From assembly GCF_048771995.1 (NCBI RefSeq), contig NC_133026.1, positions 98,047,501 to 98,111,500 of the forward strand: DNA of 64,000 nucleotides. The letters are read 5' to 3'. The stretch is from Taeniopygia guttata (lineage: Eukaryota > Chordata > Aves > Passeriformes > Estrildidae). The position numbers and the translations under genes are program-made. Under the pieces are notes generated by a model, which searched no databases, was not told the origin of the DNA, and worked only from the letters and a program-made list of their open reading frames with translations. Positions 25,896-38,500 of the stretch are shown here, one piece after another (the stretch's first letter is position 1; each line of letters starts with the position of its first letter).

Positions 25896-27906
25896 CTAGA
25901 TAAAGGAATAAAAAGACAAATTATAAAATATGTGACTTTTCTAAAACACAAGGCTATAAATACTATAGCCTTCTACTTAAAGACTTTAAAAACATTCATA
26001 TATTTTCAACAAGTTTATCTTTCCCAGTCATATATTTTTGAAGCTGCAGAGGTAAGATCAACCAAAAAATCACGCACAACTAAACAAGAAAATTTATATT
26101 TTCAACAAAAGGGTATTTCAAACATGCAGAAATCCATTTGTTTTCAGCTAAGCTTACATTTTCACAATCTGGATATACAGCTGAAGATGAGATCATTACA
26201 AAAAAAAATTCCCCTTCAGTGATCATATTAGGTATTTAAATACATGTTTCCAGTTAATTTACAAGCATCTATTTCTACTATTTACAGATATAGATATCAT
26301 AGTAATGGAAGCAATGACCATATTAATAGGAGAATGGGTTCTGAAGATCAATGAAATATTTTTCTAATGCAAAAAAATTTCAGTCCTTGCAAAAACAAGG
26401 GAATTGTGCATGCAACAAAGAAATGCTGTTGTTTTCAAACGCTTCTGAGATTCAAGATGGTTATTATAATTAGTCTAAAATGTATAGTTTGACAGTGATC
26501 TGAGTTGTGTGATTATAAAGGCTGTGTTTTCAATAAGATATATGCAAAAGTCACTGTGTACAACACAGATTGAGAGCTCCTGAGAGGCAGGGAGTTACAT
26601 CCCCCAGGATGTTCAGTCAGTTGGTCTGCCTATCTATCTACTTACCTATCTATCCATAGACAGACATTTTGGTAGCCAGTAAAGTTGTCTTATTGCGTCA
26701 TCTATTACAATCTGACAAAATACGTGAACAGCTCTTGATATAACATCACACAAGAAATGCATAAAATTAACTAATGTTGAATAATGCAGCTGCTGCTGTG
26801 TCCTGTACGTCCACTGATTTTACAGGCATTACAAAAGCCTAGTATTACTTTTATCAAATTATAAGTTCTCTGGAAGAGTGTCTCTTTTCATTATCTACTT
26901 TACAGTTTTCATTAAGTCAGATTTCTGAACAGTCTTATTCTAATTCACTTTTATTATTTTGATCATTGCTACTATTAGATACTCCAGTTTTAAACTGAAA
27001 GCTGTTCATATAAGGAAAATTAAACACTTCATTAACTATATGTAAGGTAAGGCAAGGAAGACCTGGGTGAAAGAATTTTATTAGGTCACATTTACTGAAC
27101 ATTATTCCATGTCTTCCTGTACAAATAGTGTCCTTCAGTGTTCATGTTTGTTTTTCTGGTTTTACTAATAAGATGACTTTGTAGCTCTGGCCAAGTACTG
27201 ATCCATAAAAGAGCAATGAAAGAGCAATACCCTGTCTATTTAGCTCTGTTTGCTACAGCTAATAACTAAACTGCCTGACACGTGCCCAGCTGCTGTACTG
27301 TGCAGTGCAACTAATGAGGGCAGTAATTAGAGTGTGTTCTCAGATATTTTAACTAACAGAAATGGGACGTCATTAGGAGTCTTTGAGGAAACAGTCATAA
27401 GAAGTCTGTGCAAATATTTTATCAAAAGCATTCTTCAAAAGGAGATATAGCTAGTTACTGAAAATATTTATTTTTCTAAAAACCAAACAATAGCCCCACA
27501 AATCACAAAACATCTCCATCTATCGTGTACTCATTTTTTATGCCCAGAGTTATATTAATAAGACATTAATTCCTGGACATTTTTCAGTCACTTCTCCAAG
27601 GTAAAATCTAGTTTAGACAAAAACCTATAAATACATGCAAAAAATTTGAAGAGTGACGTATGGGGAAAAGAAAAAAAAAAAAATAAAGATTTAAAGATTT
27701 GATGCTGCTCTGTTTGGCTCAAGGCTTTAAATAATTCAAACAACAGCTTAATTCTTTTGACAAATAGTATACAGATAAAATTATTTGGCAGGCTGGTTGT
27801 AGTTTATATCCTTACCAGAACAGAAGTTTATGTAGGTCATAATAAGCATGCTGCATTGAAAATGGAAGGTGCTATTGGTGAATACTCACCAAATCAAAAT
27901 TCTTAC
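25896..27906 (-). other. CDH7: CDH7 intron h/i (2,011 bp)
   Basis: GT/AG intron. It contains a short TCTA-rich stretch near 26625-26655 and an A-run near 27669-27682. Nothing else is recognised. Confidence 0.85.
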
Positions 27907-28024
27907 CTTTGTTGTCCTGCAATGTAAAATTGTGGTTATTTGCTGCCTCTGCTGTTAAACTGAAGTAAAACTGATGGCCGTTTGGTGGGTCATCCTTATC
28001 AATTGCACTAATTTTTTGGATCAC
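27907..28024 (-). CDS. CDH7: CDH7 exon h: EC5, first part
   Basis: This 118-bp exon has acceptor CTCAACACAG and donor GTAAGAATT. It encodes about residues 499-537: VIQKISAIDKDDPPNGHQFY, FSLTAEAANNHNFTLQDNK, and the first base of Asp. DKDDP is the EC5 counterpart of the DxD calcium motif, and NFT is a potential N-glycosylation sequon. It runs from phase 0 to phase 1. The intron to exon g is only 1,396 bp, one of the two shortest in the gene. Confidence 0.97.
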
Positions 28025-29420
28025 CTGTGTTGAGATACATCAGGGTTTCATTGAAGCATATGTACATTACATAACCCTTCTGTTACTTACCAAAATATCA
28101 ACCCTCTCTCAAATTCTAATAATTTTGAATTTTGGTTTTCTAATCTCCTAAGCATGTAGATTAAGAATGTATTAATGTTTGACTCAATTCTTTACCTATA
28201 CCAAATTTATTGGCCGAAGCAATGCTCTGCAGGCTCTGGGAAAAAGGTCCTGTGATTCACCGGAGCTTGGAATGATAAACAATGGAAGAAGTGTGTCTTC
28301 GGTTGGCTCTTAGTGTCTTAGTGAGTCATCAGTGACTGCAATCAATGTTGTAAACCTTCACAAGGAAACCATGATGTTTTTGAGCATTTGAATTCATGTA
28401 CTTTTTTTTTTTTTAATATAATGGAAAACAGAAAGGCACATCATAAGTATATTATTATTGTTTTCTGGAGTTTCATGCCTAACATTTTTTAACATTTCAT
28501 TTTCTAAAATTCTGTCAAAATCTACCTCTAAAGAAAGTGTCACCAGGCTAAAAATCCACAAAAATTGGAAATTCTAATTTTCTGGTCCAGTTCTGATCAG
28601 AGCACAGGGAAAACAGAGAGTTACAACAATAAGAGCATGCATAGTCTGTGTTTCTCATTAATACAAACTAATAATCATAGTGGGGTTTTATCAGAATTTA
28701 AATTATGAGGTGATTTTGAAATGTGCAATAAACATTTACCACAGGAAGGACAATACACTAAGAGAAGGCACAAAAGCACAATGTCTTCCTAGAAATATGC
28801 AGGATCTATGCAGGTGCAACATCTACAGGTTTTCTGGAAGTGGAAAGAGAGACTGAGAAAGTACATGATGTTGTGAGGTCTTCCAAAGTAGAGAGGGAAA
28901 GGCAAAATATGAGGGACACCAAGGCCAAACAACAAGCGATAGATTTAATTAAGTCTGTGACTACTTGGAAGATATTTGTTTCGTTGAAAATATTGGAATA
29001 AAAAAATAGGAATACATTGCCATTGTGAAACTGTGTTCTTAAGGTCCATACTTCCTGGGGGGATTAAAAGTGTGTACTCATTTTCGGAATGGTGGACATT
29101 TAGTCTCAGGATGATCTTTGTGTTACTGCTTCCCACTTCCCAGAAAAAATAGGTGAAAGTATGTGTTCTCATTATAATTCAAAATTAGGTGAATTAAGTA
29201 AAATGTATCAGTTATAGAAGTAAGAAAGCTAGAGATTTTAACACTACTTTCAACCAATAATTTTTATACCTGTATCTTTTCTATTGTTTGCTTGTATTGT
29301 TCTTCAGAGCCTCATTCTTAGTGTTGTAAGACAATTTTTCTTTATCTTAAAGCTGGAAATCTTTCATAAAGGATGGCTGATTATCTGGTAAAAATAAAGA
29401 TAAAATCTATCAAGACATAC
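28025..29420 (-). other. CDH7: CDH7 intron g/h (1,396 bp)
   Basis: Short GT/AG intron with no recognisable element other than a T-run near 28401-28414. Confidence 0.85.
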
Positions 29421-29542
29421 CTGACCAGGCTGAGCATTTTCACAGACAGTTGTCTCATATTCCATGGCAAACTCAGGGGCGTTGTCATTGATGTCAAGGA
29501 TTGTGATGGCTACATAGCCTCTCCCAATCTGTGCTGGATTCT
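29421..29542 (-). CDS. CDH7: CDH7 exon g: end of EC4, EC4-EC5 linker, start of EC5
   Basis: This 122-bp exon has acceptor TCCTATAG and donor GTATGTCTT. It completes Gln458, then reads [26 protein letters not shown] and on to [12 protein letters not shown] (to about residue 498), ending in phase 0. DINDNAPEF is the EC4-EC5 calcium linker, and the Cys in TVCENA is the conserved first cysteine of the membrane-proximal EC5 domain. NPAQIG differs from NPSQVG of human CDH7 as remembered, a conservative change. Confidence 0.97.
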
Positions 29543-31437
29543 CTATAGGAAAAAGTCCAATAAAACAATTAAGAGGAGATCCTTGGAAGTTATTCTGAAG
29601 GTCATTATCTTTTTTTTTGCATTCTTTCTTTGGATATGCATGTCAAATCATTTACAATTCCTCTCTCAAATACAAAGGAAGCTCTTGTCTTGATCTTCTA
29701 GACCAATATTTATGTGCTCCAGCTGCTTCAATTAACCTAAGATTTTACTCTCAAGATAAACTGGAAATCTTACTAATCACAGCATTGAATGAAATCACAT
29801 GGAAGGATAAAAGTATGATGACGTAAAATCATTACCAAGCTAGCAAGAACATTGCTATTCATATTGGAAATAGCATGATTATTATGGGTTAAACTTTTTT
29901 TTTTCCTGAATTTCAGATGGCTCAGTCTATTGAGAAGTCAAAACCAGAATTTTATCAGCTATGTGTAAAAGAAAAGAAGAGCAGGCTGTATTCTGAAGCA
30001 AATCCCAAAGTATTTAAAGTGCACATAGAACTAAGTATTTCGATATTGTCATTAACATCTTGAACACCTTAAATATGAATCCCATCCTAAACTGATACAC
30101 TAGTTAAACTAGTGTATCTAAACTGTGTTCAGACTCCAACATCATACTTTAATCTTAAATGCTAATTTTATTTTAGACTAAGCATAGGGACATCAGTGAG
30201 TGCAATACTTATTTTGCTTCTCTTTTGGAGCAGGAAAAAGGGACGTTGTAATCCTTTTTTATCAAAAATGTTGATATTAATGTTACAGCAGGACAAAATA
30301 AAAAAACTTTACAAAACTTCAAATATGTAACTATCTTTTTATAGTGTATTGCAACCACATTTTAATAAACATTTTAAGCATCCAAATATAAATCACAAGG
30401 TGGGTTTTTTTGTTATTTTTTAGATCACATGCGAAATACCAGAGAAGTAAAACTTTCTGACACCAAACTTTTCCTCTGCTGAACTAAGCTGATTGAAAAC
30501 CATGTAGTTATGAATATAAATTAAAGCAGTACAAGTTTTCACTTGTGCTCCTAGACTCTCCTTAGTGTCAGGTATGTCCCTTGTCTCCCTCATCAGTTTT
30601 GCTACAGGAAAATTTTTGGTTTCCATTTCATATTTTCAGACCAAAATTCTACTTGTGATAATACAAGATAGATTCAAGAGACTCTAAAGGATAAATCTTA
30701 ACTTTCAGGTTAAATATTCAATGAAGCTCACTCAAATCAAGAAGTGATGATTTTTACTATAGCAATCCAGAGAACTTGTAAATTTTTATTATCACAGCCC
30801 AACAGAGTAGTAATGAAGATGAAATTTGAAAATATAAATTCTTCAAATGTAAAAGCACTTCACAAAATGTATTCAAAGTAGAAAAAGTTTGTTTTTGAAC
30901 CTGCATTAGAATTCTTGCATTGACTTGAAGCTTTACATTTTTATCTTACACCAGAAAAAGACAGCAAATACAAAATAACTTCTACAGTAGTACCTTAGAG
31001 TCAGGAAAATGAAACCACCTTAGCATTCACATCCCTTTTCTTTATACCTTCTAAAATTCTGTGGTTGACCAACAGCCATCAACTCTGAGTGCCCTCACTG
31101 AGACGGGGTAACCACCCTCCACTATCTTCCATATCACCTTTCCTGTAATGACACTTAGTGTAAGACTGCTGACTTAACATATTTCATCTTGCTTTGTACT
31201 TGTCTTTCAGAAGACAAAAATACACAAGGTGTGAAGCAAACACCTAAATTGAAAGAGAAAGCACCTAAATTGTTGTAATTTTAAATTATCATATTGATTT
31301 CTTTTGCATTAAGTAATATGCTACTTTTATCTGCCACAGTTTGCAGCTGCCAGAATTTCTCAGAATGAAGCTCATCAAAACCAAGCCTGAAGCTTTACAC
31401 ACAAACTGTCAATAAAAATCTTTCTATGTATACTTAC
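29543..31437 (-). other. CDH7: CDH7 intron f/g (1,895 bp)
   Basis: GT/AG intron. Its one notable feature is the perfect palindrome at 30094-30118. No gene or transposon is seen. Confidence 0.85.
30094..30118. repeat. perfect 25-bp palindrome, 12-bp arms
   Basis: The arms GATACACTAGTT and AACTAGTGTATC are exact reverse complements around a single A. It lies inside a CDH7 intron. It could be a chance palindrome, a cruciform site or a protein-binding dyad; nothing in the sequence decides. Confidence 0.95.
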
Positions 31438-31574
31438 GACTTTCCATAGCCAAAACTGTGATATTATGAACAGCATTAGTTTCCCTGTCCAAAGATTTGG
31501 CAGTTGTAATGACTCCACTGTTGGCATCAATATTGAAATACCTCTCCAGATCTGTGTTTCGATCTATTGAATAC
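31438..31574 (-). CDS. CDH7: CDH7 exon f: EC4, middle
   Basis: This 137-bp exon has acceptor ATCCTTTACCTAG and donor GTAAGTATA. It completes the split Arg and encodes about residues 412-457: YSIDRNTDLERYFNIDANSG, VITTAKSLDRE, then a stretch ending in HNITVLAMES. LDRE is the EC4 internal calcium motif, and NIT is a potential N-glycosylation sequon. The first base of the next codon (C of Gln) is in this exon. The intron on its 5' side is 3,727 bp and contains a long purine-rich tract. Confidence 0.97.
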
Positions 31575-34500
31575 CTAGGTAAAGGATGAAAGAAAATTTT
31601 AATTTATGCTCATTTGCAGCATGTAAAAATATTTCACCGATTTCTTATTAGAAAGCACTTCCACTGTTTCCATAGTTTGAGCATTGCTCAGTCCAGTTTC
31701 CCTGGGGCATCGAGTGAAGCAAAGGCACTTGCAAAGGTGAGAGAATTACACAGTGACTTGTGCTGACAGTGGCGGGCTACACTCCCACAGTGTCCTCTTA
31801 AGCGAGGTAATAGGTATTTCTCTGTCTTTTCTCTCTTCCTCTATGCTGTAAAACAAACTCAGGAATTAATCAAATAGCATCCTCCTGAGAGCCAGCTAAG
31901 GAGAAGGTGAGTTGGAATTTGCTACAAGGCTGTACCAGCCAGGCACTGATCCCATGGGGCTGGCAGCCTGAGCGCAGAGCTTTCTATCACCAGCACTATC
32001 CCTGAGTCACCCAGAGCTGCAGGGGAAGGGGGAAAAAGGAAAGATGATGCAACCTAGGGTCAAGGGATTGCATGTCATCACTGTCAGCTCACAGTGCTTT
32101 ACTGTCATTAAACAAACACAGGCACATGCCCTGAACTCTTTGGCTTAACACATCTTTACCTCCCAGTTTGTTTTAGGAAGGGGAGCTCCTTAGCAAACTG
32201 AAAATAGCATAAGAGAAAAGGTCAAAACACCTGTGGCTGTTTTTTTAATATCCCTTTTGAGAGTAAGGGACAGATCATTAGGCAGATTTAGATTTACAGC
32301 TGGAGTATTTTTTACATTAGATTTATAATTGGGTCAGATTCTTGCACTCTCATTTAGGTCGAGTACGTACTCCAGAGCACTTCCCTACTCTCAGGATGAA
32401 TTAAAATGTCTGAACCGGATCAAGTGTGATCATTGCAATTACTGACACACTGATGATATATTAGATTATTGATAAAACATGAACCAACTTCTTTAAGCAA
32501 GATGGAAAGAAAGAATTATGCAAAACAATTAAAAAATAACTTCCTAGACACAATGATCTTATCAATATATTTGTTTGTTCTATGTTGTAATACACATCTT
32601 CTTACTGTATTACTGTGTTTTTATCTTTCCGTCTTAACTGTATAATCTAAGTGCAGAGCCTTGTCACATAATTAGAATTGTTTACCTGTATTATATCACA
32701 GTGAGGGAGAGAATAACAAGTCATAACAACAGTAATAGCAGTTTTTGTGGATTACTGCTTTCCTTCTTTCACTTTCTTTTCTTCTTTCATTTTGTCTTAA
32801 CTGTAGGCCATTTTTCACTTTATTTCTTGCCAGCGCTGTTGTTTATTTATCTACAGCTGCTTTGAGGTTGGCAAGTTTCCCCATGAGACTATATTTGTCA
32901 CCTCTGCTGTTAGTCAATCTTGGCAGAGCTCTCAGCTGAGATTCAATCTCCTGCCAGATTTCTCTTAGAAATCCTTACATTTCCCAATTATTAAGACTAT
33001 CATGCAACTTGAAGAGCCAAAGGAGAAGGAGGAGAAAGAGAAGAAGGATAAAAGAAGGAGGAGATGGAGAGGTGAGAAGTACAAAGAGGAAGAAAGCGGT
33101 AAAGGAGGGAGACAAAGAGGGAGAGAGGGAGGGAGGGTGGGTGGAAAAGCAAACAAGTTACATAAATTGGATGATCTCCTTATGAAACAAGGAGAAAAAT
33201 AATTCTATGAATTAATTCTATGAAACAAGCAGTTTCCCTTATTTAAAAGCATTGTATCCATACTCAAATTCTAAAAAGAAAAATTTAAATATATTTAATC
33301 CTTTAATTCCTCACTGCCATAGTACTTGAAAATCTTTGAGCTGCCGAGTTTTAAATCCTTTATTTAAGTTAGTTCAAATATCAATAGTTCTCTGGTCCTT
33401 ATGAGATAACCTCTAGTTTTCAAAACTTTTATTATTTTCCCTAATCCTTGGTATTGTCAAGGTTCTGCATCTGATCTTGTCATTTCAACATTTTCTGAGT
33501 TGTAACAAATCTAGTTTTTAATCAGTATGAATATAATCCAATGTTTGGAAGCTGGAATACTTATTTATCAATTAATGGTTTAAACTCCTTATGAAAGGTT
33601 TTATGCATTAATCCTCCTTAGCATATCACAATTTTAGGTGAATCTGTCTCTGATGTATCAAAACATACGTAGAACAGCTTTAAATTATATTATCTTTCAG
33701 TACCTTTGACCATGTAAATAGCAGGTTCACAAGCACATAGATAAGTCCTCACTACTTTTCTTTTTTCCTCTCCCTCAAATTTCAAGAAACTTTGATGCAG
33801 AACTAATGTTCAAGATGTTAGCAGGTTATATAATTATTTTTTATGCTGGAATTGTAAAATTAACCAGATCAAGGCCAATAAACTCATCTTTATGCTTACA
33901 AAGGAGTCAAAAGCATTCTGAGCATGTCCTGCATTAATGGAAATGTGTTTAAGCCTATTCTAAATGATTCTGGTAGCCAGATATTATATACCAGATGCTA
34001 ACATCAGTGCCAGAAAATACTGCCACAGCAAAGATAAATTTCACAAGTAAATCCATGGCAAACGTTCATCTAGGACTTGTTTGTACATGATAAGAATCAG
34101 CTATTTTGAATATGTTGCAAATATATACAAAAGAGATAGAACATTTGCATCACTTCTAGGAGTGAAACATATGCTTTACTTTTGCAAAAGATCTCTGCTT
34201 TAGAAATCACACTTGATTCCCAAGTTCATTTTCAATGCATGAGAGACTTAACATTACCAAAGCAAGTACCCACAAAGATCTTTCCTATGTATGCCCTAAA
34301 TGAGCAATAAAACCAAATGAAACTAAGCACTAACTTTTAATTGTGTATGAGTTCCTCCCCCTGCAGGTGTTTAAATTCACAGAGTTCCTAAGTTATAACC
34401 ATTACTCTCTAGATTCTTTGCATGTTCCTTTGAGAATTGACATTACTACTCTGCATAGGAAAAATAACAAGTAGCTCATTACTGGAGTAGCTAAGGTGGT

Positions 34501-35301
34501 GAGTCTTTGCCCTTGAGCTCTGACCCTAGATACACGCAAACATAAGACTGAGAATTTATGTTCTCTTATGGTTTCTTAATGATCTTGGACATTATACTGT
34601 GGGAGGTTTGAAGGTTTTTCAGACACTGAGGACAAAGGAAGAGGGCCTTGACAGTTTATGGATCTCCAGTGATCACACCTCTTCCCATTCAAGTGGAAGA
34701 TATTTGGCTGCAGCAAAATTTACAAAACCAAAAACCTTTAACCGTTCTGACTAAAACAAGATGCATCTCATCCCATCCACTTCTCTCATGTGAAGAGTTT
34801 TTACAAATGTTTCCTGCTGTGGGACCTCAGCTCCAGTGTCTATGTGGGAATTTATGTCCTGTTACATTCTGATTCCTAGTGCACACAGACTATGAATCAT
34901 TATTCAAGCATACATGTATATTATAGATATCATTTTTGATTCTGGTTGATTTAAGAGAACATAACTTCTTATAGATAATAATAGACTCTTTATAAGTATA
35001 GAGAGTAATAAATATGAGCAATATTTTTAAGTGATGTCTTTCCTTTGGGATTCTGAAACTATATCTTTTCTTTGTTTCACAGAGATTTCAACTTTTTTTT
35101 TTTTCTTTTTTTCTTTTTCCCAGAGATTCTGTAGTTCAGGTTATAAAAGTTAAACCATGAAATTCAGAGAACATCTGAATCTCCCTCTTCCAGGGAATAA
35201 AACTTATTAATGACTTCCAGTTTAACCAAAACCCCTCCCACCACAAGATTTACAACTTCAATGCAAAGGCTGAATAAATAGTTAAGAACTCTTGCAATTA
35301 C
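31575..35301 (-). other. CDH7: CDH7 intron e/f (3,727 bp)
   Basis: GT/AG intron containing the purine-rich tract at 33019-33149. The part next to exon f (about 31690-32060) is less AT-rich than the rest, but I recognise no repeat or exon in it. Confidence 0.85.
33019..33149. repeat. GA-rich polypurine tract
   Basis: About 130 bp that is nearly all A and G on the plus strand, with few pyrimidines, ending in GGGAGGGAGGGTGGGTGG. On the CDH7 transcript strand it is polypyrimidine. Lysine- and glutamate-rich open frames over it are by-products of composition. Its guanine runs could also form a four-stranded structure. Confidence 0.9.
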
Positions 35302-35555
35302 CTGACAGGACTATTTGAGGCATCTGGATCATGGGCTGCTACAGTCCCAATGATGGTGCCAACCTTTGCTGCTTCAGACACCACCATGGAGTACAGACGT
35401 GAAGTAAACACAGGTGGCTCATCAACATCCTCTACAATTATCTTCACTGTTGTCATATCACTGAAGGGCCCCAGACTCAGGAAACGAGGGTCAACATGAA
35501 TATTGGCTGCTTCTATCCTCAAGGTATAGCTTGTCTTAGCTTCAAAATCCAGCTC
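35302..35555 (-). CDS. CDH7: CDH7 exon e: end of EC3 and start of EC4
   Basis: This 254-bp exon has acceptor CCTGTATAG and donor GTAATTGC. It encodes about residues 328-411: ELDFEAKTSYTLRIEAAN, then PRFLSLGPFSD, the EC3-EC4 linker VEDVDEPPVF, and EC4 up to HDPDASNSPV. It ends two bases into an Arg codon. The linker is the divergent DVDEPP form usual in type II cadherins, not DxNDNxP. It starts in phase 0 and ends in phase 2, so skipping it would shift the frame. Read-through into the intron meets a stop at once (AGG then TAA). It follows the largest intron in the gene (12,135 bp). Confidence 0.97.
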
Positions 35556-38500
35556 CTATACAGGCAAAATTATTTGGAAATTTTATTATTCAGTTGATGC
35601 AAAACTGTTTTGCTTAAAACTTTCAAAGTGTATAAAATGAAAATACCTTTCCATTTGTATACAACCATCACTTTTGACCGACAGACCATAGTTGATGGTT
35701 AATTTTTTAGCTTTCTCAAAACACTACTTGCAGTGTCTCGCTAGTGAATATGCTCCAATGATTTAAGTGATAAAGATAATTCTGCCTTGTGAGTGAAACA
35801 AATTTATAAGATAATTGCAGAACTTTCTGGAATTTCTGTGAGGACCAGATTCTCACTGATTTTTTCACCATTGTGTGAATTAATACTTATTTTTGTCTTA
35901 TTAATATTTTCTCTAAGATGATGGCAAATACAATGTGACATGCTACCCGGATATAAGTACACAATATAATCTTTGCAGGTTACTTACAGGTAAAAATACC
36001 TCATTCAGAGAATTGTGGGTGGAATTCTTTCCTGTTTTAAAAGTATTTTGAATTTTTTGGTTTTTGCATAGTATTTGGATTTAATAGACAATCTTTTCTT
36101 CATGTTCTTATAAATTTGTGTAGAAAATCTGGCAATTACTTAAATTACACTTTTTATATCACAATATTTTGTACTGAGATGCAGTTTGGAGATTGTTTTG
36201 ATTTGTTTTGTTTATTAAGTAAACTACCTGTAATTTTCTATGCCTTCCTTCTGCTTTAATTTTCTTCAGTGGAAGTACAGTTTTATTTCAAATAAATACT
36301 GCATTGGAGTCAAAAACTACCCCCCCAACAAATGAGACATCTATGATCTGAGGACATTCAGATTCTTGAGAAAGAAGAAAATGTTATTTGAGGAAAGAAT
36401 AATAGTAGTACACAGGTCATTACTGAAAGAAAACACCAAGTTAGTATTGGAACCTTTTACCCTGTATCTATAATCTTAGTTTGTCAGCTTGCACCAAATA
36501 TCCAACTAACTATTCCTTTGTAATTCCAAGTTTAATCATTAAAAAACAGCAGCAAAATACTGAAGCACTTCTAAAGCTGCAGTCTGGTTACTCAACTATG
36601 TCTTCAAACTATAATTCCAACTGTATAAAACAGATTAAAAATGTTTTTCTGCAGTTCTGCTACTGAATACATCACAGGGATCTGAGATGTGCTTGCAAAT
36701 TAATCCTCCAGTATCTGCAAAACATTCCAGTATTCACTCAGAGGAGCAGCAGAGGTGAAACACACATCTGTTGACCTACAAGGGCCTAAGTTCTCCATCT
36801 AGTTACAGTCAGATAAATCCCAAATGAGCATCTTAAAGTCAGCGATTATGTTGATGCGATAATACAGCTGCAAACAGTCTAGATTTAAACATGAAAAATG
36901 AACTGCAGCACAACACACTCAGAAAGGCACTGAACTTCTACAAACCCTGTGTGGAAGCAAAAGGCTTCTCCAAATGGGAATACTTGTGATCCTCATATTA
37001 TGCAAGCACTTACTTCTTGCATTGAATCAAAGCTGCAGTATCCACAGCTCTTGGAAAACAGATATGCTGAAATAAAAAGTTTGTCTGGATACTGCTCCCT
37101 ATACTGGATACAACTGGACATTATTCATTAGTAAAGCATGTTTATTAGGTTTTCTTTATTTTCACCTTAGTTCTGTATTTAAAGGACAATCCTTGTGTTG
37201 TGACACAGCCTCATAGCCATAATGTAAATGCAATGTGATGTCGGAATGATGAAAAATGCCTCAGAAACTTCATTCAGTGGTGATAATAATTAGGCAAGTC
37301 ATATGACCAGATGAGCAGTAAGGTTAAAGAGTGGACAAACTCTTAATACATCTTAAGAGATTACATTACCTAATAAAAGCAAACTATTAATTTAAAAAAT
37401 TATGACCTGAAAAAACAGCCTAATGAATAAAGAAAAGATAACCCCAAAAAATGTGAAAGGCAAAAAGCTAACATTTGTTGAACTAAAGAAAACCAAACAT
37501 AAAACAAACAAAAAAAAACCAACTAAAACCAAAAGTCCTCCTCAATAAACAAAACCACTGACCCTTTTGCAAACAGTATATTTTCAGTTAGAATGTGCAA
37601 AGTATGTAGCAGAGAAAGGAAATTTATCCTCATGGTATCTGTTGAAATTGGGTGATTGAGATTACAGTGATACCTAATCAAACACATGGAAATGCATCAT
37701 GAGACTGCAGAAAAGATAGCTTCTTCTGATACACTAATGTCATCAGCACAGTCATTCAAAGTAAAAAGAATTATGAAATCTCTGATTTAATAGACAAAAT
37801 TTATATAATACATGTAATTAAAAATTATATAAATTTTAATTTTGTTTTAATAGATTAGCACAACAAAAAATAAATACTATTTAAATTAATTTTAAGACAC
37901 CCCAATGTCTCTATATTGGTTAAAGGATACTACTTTAGATCTTTATTAACTGAAATCACACAGAAGTGTTTTTTCATATGAATATTTATCATGAAGGAGT
38001 GTTAGACTAGTAGGGAATTCACCAAAAATATACACTAGTGAGTAAAGTATTTCCTCATAAAAAAGGATGAAAAACTAGCATGGTGTAGATACATAATCTA
38101 AACAGTCTTACTTACTTAGTGTGCATATTCAACCTTCTCTAACTTACATCTGAGAAAACCACCATATGGTCCTTAGTGTGATTGTAGCAAAATTCTTCCA
38201 GGAAAGATATCAGCTGGTGAATGTCTGTTTTTCACCAGTCACTAGTAAGGGAATCCCAGTAGCTGAAAGAAGTAAACATCTGCTCTCGGCAACATCAATC
38301 CTTCCATAGGATTCCCTCAGATATCTTGTGGTACCCAATGCTGCTGGCAGCATTAAAAATGGATAAGGATTCTTGTTAAAGAAAAATAAATAATTTTTTA
38401 AAAATCTAATATAAAAATTTAAAAATCTAATCTATGTACATATACAGTGTTTAGAAGAGGGTAATTATGGATGGACAAATGGATTTTACAGTATCAAGTG

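Noticed and set aside
33002..33202. Highly charged lysine/glutamate open frame
   Set aside because: It comes from the GA-rich purine tract and has no start context, family motif or splice support.
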